DNA from: Theropithecus gelada
Taxonomy: Eukaryota; Chordata; Mammalia; Primates; Cercopithecidae
Direction of reading: 5' to 3'
Length of the DNA: 64,000 nucleotides
Assembly: GCF_003255815.1 (NCBI RefSeq)
Contig: NC_037674.1
Location: forward strand, 18,063,615 to 18,127,614
This document shows, in pieces, positions 35,601-47,684 of this stretch; position 1 is the first letter of the stretch, and each line of letters begins with the position of its first letter. The notes below the pieces were generated by a model. The model made no database searches. It was given only the letters and a program-made list of their open reading frames with translations, and was not told the origin of the DNA. The position numbers and the translations under genes are program-made.

Positions 35601-38600
35601 TCTGTTACTCAGAACAGACATTTTCTCCCCTCTACCAGCACAAAAGTATGTGAATTTGAAAATCAAGTTGGAATTTTAAATAAACACAGTTTTCCAGCAC
35701 TTGAAGGAGGAGAGGTCACTGCTCAGTCCTGTTGCAGTGTTTCCTCAGACAGCACTGAGTCTGGGAAGCCTCTCCTCCTCTTTCTCGAATCTGAGGCATG
35801 TGAGGAAGAAGAGCTGGATAAGAATACAGTTCTGAGGCAGACCATCAATGTAGGCCTTGAGAAAGACTTGCCATGGGAAAGTGCTGTTTCTTTGAAGTCT
35901 AGATCAGTACATCATAGAGTAAGCAGCCCAGGGATGGTGGCCCAGGATGAGAGTCCAACCCCTAAGTGGGAAGGGAAAAATGAAACTAGGCTTCTTGAAA
36001 AAGCTCTTCATCCCAAAGATAGCTCAGAAGAGTTTAAGCTTCCAGGCACAAAGCCTGCATATGAGAGGTTCCAGTTAGTTACATGCCCTCAGGAAAGAAA
36101 CCCCGGTGAATGCAAGGGTCCTGGAAAGTCACAAGAAATGTTAAATCCCAATGGAGAACCTTCTGAAAAGAAACAGAATAAAAGAGTTAATAATACTGAT
36201 GAAATGGCTAGGCTAATTAGGAGTGTAATGCAGCTGGAAAATGGCATCTTAGAAATTGAATCTAAGCAGAATAAGCAGGTTCATGCTTCCCACACACCAG
36301 GTGTCGATAAGGAGTCAGTGTTCCAGGACCAGAAGGAGCAGGAGAAGACTGACCATGCCCTTAGGCCAGACAGCTCTGGAAACCTTTTGACCTCTAAGGA
36401 TCAGCCATCTTCTCCAAGACAGACAGATGCTACTGTCTTTAGGGATAGTGAAGCTGGAGAGATGGAGGTTAACAGCACTGGGAACCATCCCCAGGTCCAG
36501 AAAATCACCCTGAACCCCTTCAGGTCAAGGGAAGGTGTACAAGAGAGTGGACCTGTGAGAGAGCACACCCACCCAGCTGGATCAGACAGACTTGCCAGGG
36601 ATATTTTTGAGTCTTTAGGGAAACACACAACTTGCAGAGAGTTCACCAACACTTCTTTTCGCCCACAGAGAATGAAAGCCTTGACTAGAGCTCTGCCATT
36701 GCAGCCCAGGCTAGAGAGGTCTTCTGAGAATAATGGCCAGTTGGTAAAAGCATCAGCAAGTCTCAAAGAGCAGCCCTGGGGCTTAGGAAGTCTTGAGGAA
36801 TTGGAGACTGTGAAAGGTTTTCAGGAAAGCCAAGTTGCTGAACACTTAAGTAGTTCCAACCAAGAGGAGCCAAAAGCTCAAGGTAAAGTTGAAGAAATGC
36901 CTATGCAAAGGAGACGCAGCCTACAGGAAGAAAATAAAGTGACTCAGAAACTTCCTAGTCTCAGCCAGCTTTGTAGGGACACATTTTTCAGCCAGGAAAC
37001 TGTCAGCCCGTTACTAAGCTGGACCGAATTCTCTACAGCTCCTCCTCACCAAGACCTGAGTAATACCTTGCCCTTGAATTCTCCAAGGTGGCCAAGAAGC
37101 TGTCTTCATGTACCTGGTGTTCTAGGCATCTCTTCACTTGACTGTGTGCTGGATCTCACAATGTTGAAAATTCATAACAGTCCCTTGGTAACTGGAGTAC
37201 ATCATCAGGACCAGAGTACAGAGACCAGAGGCCACAGCCCTGAAGGAAATGTTAGAGGGGGTTCTTCTGAGGCACACACTGCCTGGTGTGGGTCTGTGCG
37301 ATCCATGGCCATGAGATCTCATAGTCAATCTGGTGTACCAGAGAGCATTTCTCTGGGGACAGAGGACAAGATCTCAGCAAGCACCAGCCCCCAAGACCAT
37401 GGAAAGGACCTCAGAATCACCTTGCTGGGTTTCAGTACCAGCGAAGATTTTGCTTCTGAAGCTGAGGTGGCTGTGCAGAAAGAAATAGGAGTCAGTTCAC
37501 TGAACAAGGTCTCTAGCCAGCCTGAAAAGAGGGTCAGCTTCTCCTTGGAAAAGGATAATGACCAAGCCAGCAAGCCAAGGCAGAAGGCAGAGAAGGAGAC
37601 TGAGGACCTTGGACTGACCAGCAGTGTTTCCTTAGCACCTGTTTCCCTGCCGAGGGTGCCCAGTCTGGAGCCTAGGCTGTTGGAGCCCTCTGACTATGCA
37701 TCCATGTGTCTGGCCATCTTGGAGGAGATCAGACAGGCAAAGGCCCAGAGAAAGCAGCTTAATGACTTTGTGGCCAGAGGCACAGTCCTTTCTTACTGTG
37801 AAACTTTACTAGAACCTGAATGTCCTTCAGGGGTTGCTGGCGGGCCTCAGTGTAAACAAATAGAACTGTCATCATCAGACCAGACCAGGAATGAAGGTGA
37901 AGCACCGGGATTTCATGTGGCATCTCTATCTGCTGAAGCAGGGCAGACAGATCTGTCAACTGATGAGAGGAAAGTCCAGGCCACACCTCTGTCTGCAGAC
38001 AGCTTTCAATCTCTGCCCAATACGGAAACTGACAGACAGCCGTGGGATCCTATGCAGGCTTTCTCCCATGCTGCCCCTGCTCTAGACAAAAAACATTGTG
38101 CTGGAGAACTGAGGCAGTTCGCAGGAACAAGTGAACCGTTTATATGTCACTCTGGTTCTTTTGAAATCCTAGAGAAAAAGAAAGATGCAACCAGAACGCC
38201 TTCCTCTGTTGATCCTTTGGCCCCAGACAGTCTTCTTTCTTCAGCACCTGTGGAGGGGGTCAGGAGGGTAGTATCAAAGCAGGTAGTGGCTGCCTTATCT
38301 TCTCAGGCCCCTTGTGATGATCCTAGAGTGACTCTGCATGAGCTAAGTCAGTCAGTTCCGCAGGAGACCGCAGAGGGCATACCCGCTGGCAGTCAGGACA
38401 GCAGCCCAGAGCATCAGGAACCCAGAGCTCTAAACACCACATATGGAGAAGTTTCAGGTAATTCGTTAGTGACTGCCCAGGAAGAAAAAACAGCCCATTT
38501 TGAAAGTCAGTCTGTGACCTGTGATGTTCAGAATTCTACAAGTCCCTCAGGGCCTAAGCAAGACCATGTCCAATGCCCTGAGGCTTCCACTGGCTTTGAA

Positions 38601-41600
38601 GAAGGTAGGGCAAATCCCAAACAAGATACCGTTCTGCCTGGAGCTCTGACAGGGGTTGAACTGGAAGCTCCCACACAGCAGTGTGTGAAGTGGAAGGAGA
38701 GTGTTGGGTCTGGGTTGACAGAAATCTGCAGGGCTGGCAGCAAACATTCCAGACCAACTCCACTGCCAGATCAAAGACCAAGCCCAAATCCTGAGGGAAT
38801 TGGAGAGGGAGCCCCATGCAGATATCCAAGGGAAGCTTTACATGGCCCTGTCTTCTCAAGGAACCCTGAAGGCAGCAGGACTCTCAGCGCGTCTAGAGGA
38901 AAAGAGAGCAGAACTCTTCCTTGCCGACAGCCGTGCAGTTCTCAACCTGTTGCTACTCGTTCTTATTCCTGCCATTCCTCTACTTTACTGTGTTGTAGGG
39001 GTGGTGACCTGGGGAAGGAGCCTTTCAAGGCTGCTCTACGTACTGTCTACCCACCCTGTGGAGTACCTTCCAGGGCCTATGAAATGGATGAGATAGGAGA
39101 GACCTCTTCTAGGGGACCTGATGTGCTCTTGACACATGGCCTTGAGCCCAAAGATGTTAATAGGGAATTTAGTATAACAGAGAGCAGCACTTGTGAGCCC
39201 TCTACTGTGGCTGCTATCCTATCTGGGGCTCAAGGCTGCAGATCCCCTTCTGCCTCTGATGTGAGGAGGACAAGTTCCTTCAGCCACTCAGCTACTGATG
39301 GAAGCTTAGGATTAATAGGCGCTCCTGAGAAAAAGGTTGCTGAGAACCAAGCAAGCACAGAACTTGAGGCTACCTCTTTCCCTGCAGGCATGTACTCTGA
39401 GCCACTGAGGCAGTTTAGGGACAGCTCTGTAGGTGACCAGAATGCACAGGTGTCTCAAACCAGTCCAGAACCACCTGCAACAACTCCGGGACCACACACC
39501 CTGGATTTAAGTGAAGGGTCTGTGGAGAGCAAGTTGGTGGCAGAGCCACGACATGAATGTTTTGAAAATACCACCAGATGTTTTTTGGAAAAGCCACAAT
39601 TTTCCACTGAATTGAGAGATCATGATTGCTTGGATTCCCAAGCCAAGTTTGTAGCAAGGTTAAAACATACCTGCAGCCCCCAGGAAGACAGTCGCTGGCA
39701 GGAAGAAGAGCAGCACAGAGACCAGGCTTCAGGTGGTGGTGAAGGCTTCACCCAGGGTATGAATCCGCTTCCTTCTGATGAAGGTGGCTTAGATAGCTGT
39801 CAGATTTTAGATACTAGGAGACAGGAGGTGGCTGTGGCCAAGCCTCCTGTGTCCAAGATTTTATCACAGGGCTTCAAAGACCCAGCCACTGTGTCCTTGA
39901 GGCAAAATGAAACACCACAGCCTGTTTCTCAGGGGCCTGGCAACCTCTATACTGGCAGAGAGCAGCCAGCCCTCAACCACAGGGGCTCACTTCCCGTGAC
40001 TGCAATCTTCTCTGGCCCCGAACGCTCCAAGTCCTCCCGCACACCACAGATCTCAGTTGTCAGCTCTTCTCGTTCTCTTCAGGAGCTAAACTTGAGTGTG
40101 GAGCCTCCTTCCCCTACAGACGAAGATACACAGGGGCCTGACAGATTGTGGAACCCACATCTCAGGGGCTATTCCACAAGAAAGTCAATGGCAAGAACAT
40201 CTCTGCAGGCTGAGGACAGCAATCAGAAAGCCTCATCTCACTTGGATGATGGCATTACTGATCACAGGCCCCTGAAGCCTGCCACCCCTCCTTATCCAGT
40301 GCCTTCTACCCTCTCACACATGCCAACCCCTGATTTCATGACCAGCTGGATGTCTGGTACTTTGGAACAGGGCCAACAGGGAAAGCCAGAGAAACTGGGT
40401 GTCCAGGTTAGGCCAGAAAATTGGTGCTCTCAGATGGACAAAGGAATGCTGCACTTTGGCTCCAGTGACATCAGTCCCTATGCCCTGCCCTGGCGTCCAG
40501 AGGAGCATGCACGTATCGGCTGGAAGCAATATGTTTTTGGCAGTACGGTCGATGTTTCCTGCAGCCAGAAACCCCAGGGCCTGACACCATCAAATGTGGC
40601 CCGGTGCTCCAGCATGGACAATGGCCTAGAAGACCAGAACTCCCCCTTACACTCTCACCTCAGCACTTATGCCAATATTCACGATCTGTCAACCACACAC
40701 AGCAGCACTGAGAATGCCCAAGGTTCAAATGAGGCCTGGGAAGTATTCCCAGGGAGTTCTTCAGTTTCTTTAGGAGACCCCCACATCCTGACGAGCTCTG
40801 AAGGAGTAGCCCCCACTTTAGGTCATGACAGAAGACCCCAGTTCAGGGGCCCTTCTGGTGAAGCAGACTGTCTGAGGAGTAAGCCCCCCTTGGCTGAAGG
40901 AAGTGCTGCAGGTCCAGCGGATGAGATTATGCTGCCGTATCCATCAGGGGCAGGCTGCCCTGTGGGACAGACCAGGATGAACATATTCGAACAGGGCACA
41001 CAGACCCTCGGCAGCAGGTGCCACCAGAGCAGCACTGACATCTCCTTTGCTCAGCCTGAAGCTACTGCGGCATCAGCCTCTGATCTGGCCTCATGGACCA
41101 GCATGCACACTCTGTCTCTCCACCTCTCACAGCTCCTGCACAGTACCTCAGAGCTCCTTGGGAGTCTCTCCCAGCCAGGTGTGGCCAGAAGGGAGCAGAA
41201 CACCAAGAGGGACATCCCAGATAAAGCCCCACAGGCCCTGATGATGGATGGCTCTACTCAGACCACTGTGGATGAAGGCAGCCAGACTGACCTCGCCTCA
41301 CCCACCCTGCGCCTCCAGGCTTCAGAGGCCGAACCTCAGGGGGCCAATGTGATCCTTGAAGGGCTGGGTTCACATACCTCAACTGTGTCTCAAGAAGAGG
41401 GAGATGTGCCAGGGGTACCTCAGAAGAGAGAGGCAGAGGAAACAGCACAGAAAATGGCACAGCTCATGTATCTTCAGGAAGAAAGCACTCCCTACAAGCC
41501 CCAGAACCCTTCAACACCCTCATCCCACTTGAGGTTTCAGAAAGCCCCGCTTAGGCAGCATCTTCCTTCTATGGGCCCCTCAGTTTCTGATGCTTTCCTG

Positions 41601-42838
41601 CCTCCCAGCTCCCAGCCAGAGGAGTCGTCTTGCATAGCTGTCAGCAGTCCCAGTCCCAGCCCCTGTCATTCCCCAGGGCTCCTTCCCAGTACTTCAGAGT
41701 ACCCTGGGGACCCTAGGGTCCAGAAGAAGCTGGGCCCCACCAGCGCTTTGTTGGTGGACAGGGCCTCCTCCCCAATCCTCACTCTTAGTGCCAGCACCCA
41801 AGAGCTGGGTCTTCCCCCAGGCTCTTTGACCCTCTCAGCCCCTTCAGCTCACCCTGTTGAAGGCCACCAGAAGCTTGACTCCAGCCCAGACCCTGTTGGT
41901 GCCCCGAGGACTCCGATGGATAATTATTCCCAAACCACTGATGAGTTGGGCGGCTCCCAGAGAGGTGGAAGTGTATTACAGAGGAGTAATGGGAGGTCCT
42001 TCCTTGAGTTACACTCCCCGCACAACCCACAACAGAGTCCAAAACTCCAATTTAGTTTCTTAGGGCAGCACCCTCAGCAGCTTCAGCCCAGTACCACGAT
42101 TGGGGTCCAAAGTAGACTGCTGCCACCACCACTGAGGCACAGGAGCCAGATGCTGGCCGACAGCTTTGTGCCTGAGGAGGTGGCTTCCCTGGAGCGTGGC
42201 CCACTGAGCGGTAGGGAGCCAAGTCAGTGGCGGAGCAGGACAGAAAATGGAGGTGAGAGTTCAGCATCTCCAGGGGAACCACAACACACTCTGGACCGAC
42301 CTTCTTCATGTGGAGGCCTCCAGCACCTCAGCCCCTGCCCTGTCTCTGAGTTGACTGATACTGCAGGGCTCCGAGGTTCCGCCTTGGGCCTCCCTCAGGC
42401 CTGCCAACCCGAGGGGTTACTGTGCTCCAGTTGCCAGATGTGCATGGCCCCTGAGCCCCAGCACCACAGTCTGAGGGACCTCCCGGCGCATAACAAATTT
42501 AGTAACTGGTGTGGAGTTCAGAAGGGCTCACCTGGGGGAGTGGACATGACTGAGGAGGAGCTGGGGGCCAGCGGTGATCTCAGCTCTGAAAAGCAGGAAC
42601 AGAGCACCCCACAACCTCCTAATGACCACAGCCAGGACCCTGAGTGGTCCCAGGGGGAGCAGATCCCCCTGCAAGTTGGGGCCCAGAACCTCTCACTCAG
42701 CGTGGAACTCACAGAAGCGAAATTGCACCACGGCTTTGGGGAGGCCGATGCCCTGCTCCAGGTGCTGCAGAGTGGGACAGGGGAGGCGCTTGCTGCTGAT
42801 GAACCTGTGATATCCACCTGGAAGGAGCTCCATGCACG
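32621..42838 (+). CDS. STARD9: STARD9 giant exon (10.2 kb, about 3400 residues)
   Basis: 10,218 bp in a single exon, phase 2 in and out. Acceptor gtcttcacag, donor gtaagg. It starts with IFLSWDPSTTLPPMPDP and ends WKELHA plus a split Arg codon. The whole exon is one open frame with no stop and no transposable element inside it, in contrast to its surroundings, which implies selection. Composition is Ser/Pro/Glu/Gln-rich and mostly disordered, with no folded domain I recognise. Visible short motifs: KRVSF (37527-37541), TQT/SQT cluster (40989-41291), at least six S-S-P sites, and an imperfect QPxCEL repeat (33931-33966). This part of STARD9 is known to be needed for centrosomal function but is poorly characterised. 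Confidence 0.97.
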
Positions 42839-43023
42839 GTAAGGGCCCCCAGCCTGGAGTTGGGAGGGGAAGGGGTGGGCTGTGAGGAAAGAGAACCCCA
42901 GAAAGCTGATAGCTTGCTGTTTCCTCTGCCCTGGTTCATCTCTGGGATTTTCCAGGGGTCAGAGATAGCTCTTAAAGTGAAGGACATTCAGGGCCAGCTT
43001 CAGCGAATCATGTTTTGCCTCAG

Positions 43024-43221
43024 GCAAAAAAAAGCCATTGAGACCCTCAGGAGAGAGCGGGCTGAGCAACTTGGGAACTTCTGCCGGACGCGAAGCCTTA
43101 GCCCGCAGAAACAACTGAGCCTCCTGCCCAACAAAGAGCTCTTCGTCTGGGATCTTGACTTGCCCAGCCGACGCCGAGAATACCTGCAGCAACTGAGGAA
43201 GGATGTTGTGGAAACCACCAG
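43024..43221 (+). CDS. STARD9: STARD9 exon: basic coiled coil after giant exon
   Basis: 198 bp, phase 2/2. Acceptor tttgcctcag, donor gtaggg. It encodes QKKAIETLRRERAEQLGNFC, RTRSLSPQKQLSLLPNKELF and VWDLDLPSRRREYLQQLRKD then VVETT. I chose the acceptor at 43024 because the nearer one at 42956 would put a TAG stop in frame. Confidence 0.93.
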
Positions 43222-43635
43222 GTAGGGTGGACCCAGAACCCTGCTGGAAGCAGGCTCTGTTGCGGGAGGGGAGTGTGGATAGCAGGAGCTGAAGTTTTAG
43301 CATCCTGGAGGGTTCTCTATCTGAGACAGGGTATGTGGAAAGAGGACATAGAAGGGAATGGAGTGGGGGAGGGGTTGGGCAGAGAGAAGGCACAGGAAAG
43401 GATGGACAGAAGGGCTCTGACATGCTATGCAAGTCTGCAGGCCTGGGTCTCAAGGTGGCTTGGTTCTCTCTGTACAGCAACCTCTCCTGAGGCTAAAAAA
43501 TCAAACTTTAAAACCCTGTGGGCAAATGGAGGATGGGTCTTTTAAGAAGGTGGTATCACCCAAGCTAGCCTTGGATGGACAGACCAGGACTGTTACCCAC
43601 CCACCGTGTTCTTTCCACCCCGTGATCTTCCTCAG

Positions 43636-43819
43636 GAGCCCAGAGTCGGTGTCAAGGTCGGCTCAGCCACCCTCTGACATAGAGCTGATGCTGCGAGACT
43701 ACCAGCAGGCCCATGAGGAGGCCAAGGAGGAGATTGCCCGGGCCCGAGACCAACTGCGGGAGCAGACTGAACAAGAGAAGCTGAGAATCCACCAGCAGAT
43801 CGTTTCCCAGCTGTTGAGG
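43636..43819 (+). CDS. STARD9: STARD9 exon: coiled coil
   Basis: 184 bp, phase 2 in, phase 0 out. Acceptor cttcctcag, donor gtgtgg (weaker than average). It encodes SPESVSRSAQPPSDIELMLR, then DYQQAHEEAKEEIARARDQL and REQTEQEKLRIHQQIVSQLL, a clear heptad coiled coil just upstream of the Ser-rich linker to START. Confidence 0.93.
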
Positions 43820-44228
43820 GTGTGGAGTGGGGCAAGCCTCTGATTTCAGGATAGGCCTGGACCTCAGACTGGTCCACCTTCACCGTGGCTACCTCTGAAT
43901 CTTGGGACATGCATAACATTTGGAGGAGGCTGTGGGACCCCTGTTGTCAACTCAAAGCTGGGCTCACTCTCTTTTTACATCGTCACACCAGCTCCTTTCC
44001 CTGGCCACAGCCTGGGAGAAAGGCTTTGGTGTGAAGTGCAGGGTATGGGGAAATATGAGCAGCGGTGGCTTTGAGGAAGCCAGGGCATGTGAGGCTAAGT
44101 CAGGGAGGCCCTGGGAGGTGGACAAAGGAGCAGTAGAGGTGAGCAGGGAAGGGGTGGCTTTGGGTAGGAGAGGGCATAGCCAGTGAGGGCACGTCAGAAG
44201 CTGGTAAATGGTGATTTGTCCTTCCCAG
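43820..44228. other. Short intron, no repeat recognised
   Basis: Intron between two coiled-coil/linker exons, with GT-AG ends and no coding block. Confidence 0.6.
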
Positions 44229-44366
44229 GAAGAGGATAAACTACATACCTTGGCCAACTCCAGCTCCCTGTGCACCAGCTCTAATGGAAGCCTCTCATCT
44301 GGCATGACCTCTGGCTATAATAGCAGCCCAGCCTTGTCAGGCCAGCTCCAGTCCCCAGAGAATGCG
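44229..44366 (+). CDS. STARD9: STARD9 exon: Ser-rich linker
   Basis: 138 bp, phase 0/0. Acceptor ccttcccag, donor gtgagt. It encodes EEDKLHTLANSSSLCTSSNG, SLSSGMTSGYNSSPALSGQL, then QSPENA, a probably phosphorylated linker. It is followed by an 18 kb repeat-filled intron. Confidence 0.93.
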
Positions 44367-44519
44367 GTGAGTAGGCAGATGTTGGGAATGAGCCAAGGGC
44401 CCAGACTGCCAAGGCAAGAGTCTGGGTGGGACGCTGTGCCTCCTAGAGGCCACGGCTGACATGAGCCCTTCTTATGTGCCGGCCTTTGGTTTTCCATTTA
44501 GTTTGCCCTCTGCCTCTTC

Positions 44520-45340
44520 TGTTTATTCATTCGTTCAACAAATGTTTATTCTGTGGGTATCATTTTAGGATACAGCGGTGAGCAAAACTGTTCTTGTCGT
44601 TAGGCTGTCTGAGGGATAAATATTAAACAACTGATTTTATAGTTCAGTTATTGTTGCAGTAAATTGTTTGAAGGAGGGTTGCTAAACCAGCATAAAACCA
44701 GGGGTCTGACTTAGTCTGGAAGGTCACAGAGATATTCCGAAAAGAATGCGTTTAGACTGAGACTAAAAGGATATGAGGTAGTTAATGCAGTAAAAGCTTA
44801 GTGGTGCTGTTATCGGGAAAGATGTGGGCCTAGCAAGTGAGGCCTTGAGGACGAAGAGTTTGAGGAACTAAATGAAGGTTAGTGTGGTTGGAATGTAAAG
44901 AGTGAGACAGGAAAACGACATGAGAAGGAACTAGAAAATCATGTGAACTATAATGAGAGTTCTGGCCCCTTTCTAATCCATTTCATTGTGTGACTTCCCA
45001 AAAGTGAAAAGGCTGCTGAGAGATGATTGCTTGCTTTAGGGCACTGCCAGTGAAGACGAACAGAGGTGGATGTAATGGAGAGAGAGATCTACGGGACTTG
45101 GTGACTGGTTGGGTGTTAGAGGAAGGCAGAGTGGGGAGTTGAGAACAGCACACACACTTTTGACTTGAGCAGCTGAAGGGCGGCCATGTGAACAATGACA
45201 AGGAACACTGGAGGGAGAACCAGGTTTTGTGTAGATGATGATGAGTTTAGGTTTGTACTTACTGAGTTGACGGTGCCTGTGAGAAATCCAGGTGGAGCAG
45301 TTGGAAATCTACAGCTCGTAGGTAAGATCTGGCTGCGGAT
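44520..45340 (+). mobile_element. Ancient LINE-2-like region
   Basis: Text such as ttcattcgttcaacaaatgt ttattctgtggg and ggatacagcggtgagcaaaa is LINE-2-like; strongly diverged, no frame. Confidence 0.5.
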
Positions 45341-45629
45341 GAACATTTGAAATTCATTTTACAAATACAGCGTCATTTAATAAAAATAATATTTAAACAG
45401 TAGCAAAAGACATCCAATGTCAGGTGCATGTTTGAGTCTCCTATTTCCTTTCCCCAGAAGCAGTCATTTACTCCAGTTTGGTGTGTATTTCCAGGGATGA
45501 TGTATATACGTCTTTTTGTAAAGCAGATGAATGGGAGTATACTGTACTCACTTTCTCACTTTGCTTTTTCTTTTAAAAATATCTTTGGGATATCATTGCA
45601 TATCAGTAAATCTAGTGCTGACTTATTTT

Positions 45630-45757
45630 ATTTTTTTAAGAGCCAGCGTTTTGCCATGTTGCCCAGGTTAGTGTCAAACTCCTGGGCTCAAGCTGTTTGC
45701 CCATCTCGACCTCCTAAAACACTGGTATTACAGGTGTGAGCTACCGTGCCTGGCCTT
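45630..45757 (-). mobile_element. Alu monomer / FLAM-like
   Basis: Single minus-strand Alu-like arm ending ctaccgtgcctggcc. Confidence 0.8.
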
Positions 45758-45873
45758 CTTTTTAACAGCTGAATAGTGTTTCCTTTTTTCTCTCTTATTG
45801 CATGTTTTTAAGTTTGATGTTTTATATAGATAATATATTCATATAGTAGAAAGGGTACAAATATATACATATA

Positions 45874-46226
45874 CAGGTTGAGCATCCCTAATCCAAATAT
45901 CAGAAATTCAGGATACTCCAAAATCGAAAACTTTTTGAGCACTGTGACACCAGAAGTGGAAAATTCTACACCTGACCTCATGTGACAGGTTGAGTTGAAA
46001 CACAGTCAAAACTTGATTTCATTCTCAAAATTATTTAAAACACTATATGAAATTACCTTCAGGCTGTGTGTATAAGGTATATATCTAACATAAATTTTGT
46101 ATTTTGACACAGATCCTATCCCCCACATATCTCCTTATGCATATGCAAATATTCCAAAATCCAAAAACATTCAAAATCCAAAACACTTCTGGTCCCAAGC
46201 ATTTTGGAGAAGGGGTACTCAACCTG
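45874..46226. mobile_element. Tigger/pogo-type MITE, both ends present
   Basis: 353 bp element starting caggttgagcatccctaatc and ending ggggtactcaacctg, so the terminal inverted repeats are visible. It is flanked by TA on both sides (45872-45873, 46227-46228), as expected for Tc1/mariner-class insertion. No transposase. Confidence 0.9.
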
Positions 46227-46381
46227 TAAAAGGGATACAGGGAAGTACCCGTCCCTGCTGTCAGTCTACCTCGTTCCTCTCCCTTACCCCACCCAAGGAA
46301 AGCAGTGTTGTTTCTTGGAAGGTGTCCTCCTAGGGGTCTTTATGCATACAAAATAAAGCATAGTATGCCACTGTCCTGTAC

Positions 46382-46464
46382 CTTTTTTTTTTTTTTTTTT
46401 TTTGTGACGGAGTCTTGCTCTGTTCCCCAGGCTGGAGTGCAGTGGCGCGATCTCGGCTCACTTG
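46382..46464 (-). mobile_element. 5'-truncated AluY
   Basis: Poly(T) plus the first about 60 bases of minus-strand Alu, bounded by tgtcctgtacc and tgtcctatacc target repeats. Confidence 0.88.
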
Positions 46465-47390
46465 TCCTATACCTTATGTATCTTTTTTCACTCAGTATAA
46501 TTTGGAACTCTATTTGAATATGCAGAGAACTTTCTCATTTTTTTCATTGCTGCGTAGCATTCCATTGTAGAGTTGCACCGTAGTTTAACCAGTATTCTAA
46601 CTTGGGTTGCTTTCAGACTTTTGCTGTTATCAGCAATAGTACAGTGAATAACTTTATGCATGTATCATTTTGTACATAAGCAAATATATCTGTGGGATAC
46701 ATTCCCACAAGGGCACTTGTACAAAGAGTATATACATTTAAATTTTTGATGGAGACTATTTTCTCTCACAGATGAGCTAATTTATACTCCCACCAGTAAT
46801 AGCTGAGAGTTTACCTTTTCCCACACTCTCACCAACATGTTATCAAATGTTTGGATTTTTTCTGAAAATTATATCTCATTTTTCTCATATGCTTAAATAT
46901 TTTTATTTCCTTTTTCATGAACCATCTGTTCATATCCTTTGCTCATTTCTCTTTTTCTCTTACCAATTTCGAGAGTTCTTTGTATTTTAGCAAGAATAGC
47001 CCTTTGACTGATCTGAACTATAAGTGTTTGTTTCCCAGTGCTTCATTCTCTTTTGTCTTTGCTGATTTTGTTTGGGGCCATGCAGGCAGATATACTTGCC
47101 AGTTTTCCTTTTATGGTATCTAGGTTATAAATAATAACTAGAAACACATTCTTCAATCCAAAATTATAAAGAATTTCTTCCATGGTTTCTTCTAGAACTT
47201 CTGTGGTTTTATTTTTTCATATTTAAATCTTTGTTCCTTTTGGAGTCATCTTCATATGAGGTCTGGATCTGATTGTGTTTTTTCCAGATGGCTGTCCAGT
47301 TGTTCCCGTAATGCTTGTTAGTTTTTCTTTGCCTCACCTGTTTAAGGGGTCCCTTTTCCTTACACCAAAGCTTAGAATAGATTCTACCCA

Positions 47391-47684
47391 GCCGGGCGCG
47401 GTGGCTCACGCCTGTAACCCCAGCACCTTGGGAGGCTGAGGCGGGTGGATCACGAGGTCAGGAGATCGAGACCATCCTGGCTAACACAGTGAAACCCTGT
47501 CTCTACTAAAAATACAAAAATTAGCTGGGTGGGGTGGCGGACACCTGTAGTCCCAGCTACTCAGGAGGCTGAGGCAGGAGAACGGCGTGAACCCAGGAGG
47601 CGGAGCTTGCAGTGAGCTGAGATCCGGCCACTGCCCTCCAGCCTGGGCGACAGAGCGAGACTCTGTCTCAAAAAAAAAAAAAAA
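47391..47684 (+). mobile_element. Young AluY, Old World monkey type
   Basis: Starts gccgggcgcggtggctcacg and contains gagatccggccactgc. Perfect 16 bp target duplication agaatagattctaccc (47374-47389, 47685-47700). Confidence 0.94.

Noticed and set aside
38800..39096. Alternative plus-frame open frame with a hydrophobic stretch inside the giant exon
   Set aside because: Shadow of the STARD9 frame; no splice or start support.
42860..43023. Upstream part of the open frame 42860-43225 as coding sequence of STARD9
   Set aside because: Joining the giant exon (ends CG) to 42956 gives CGG GGT CAG AGA TAG, a stop; only the acceptor at 43024 keeps the frame.
42959..43480. 173-residue minus-strand open frame
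   Set aside because: Overlaps two verified plus-strand exons and their introns; no sign of an antisense gene.
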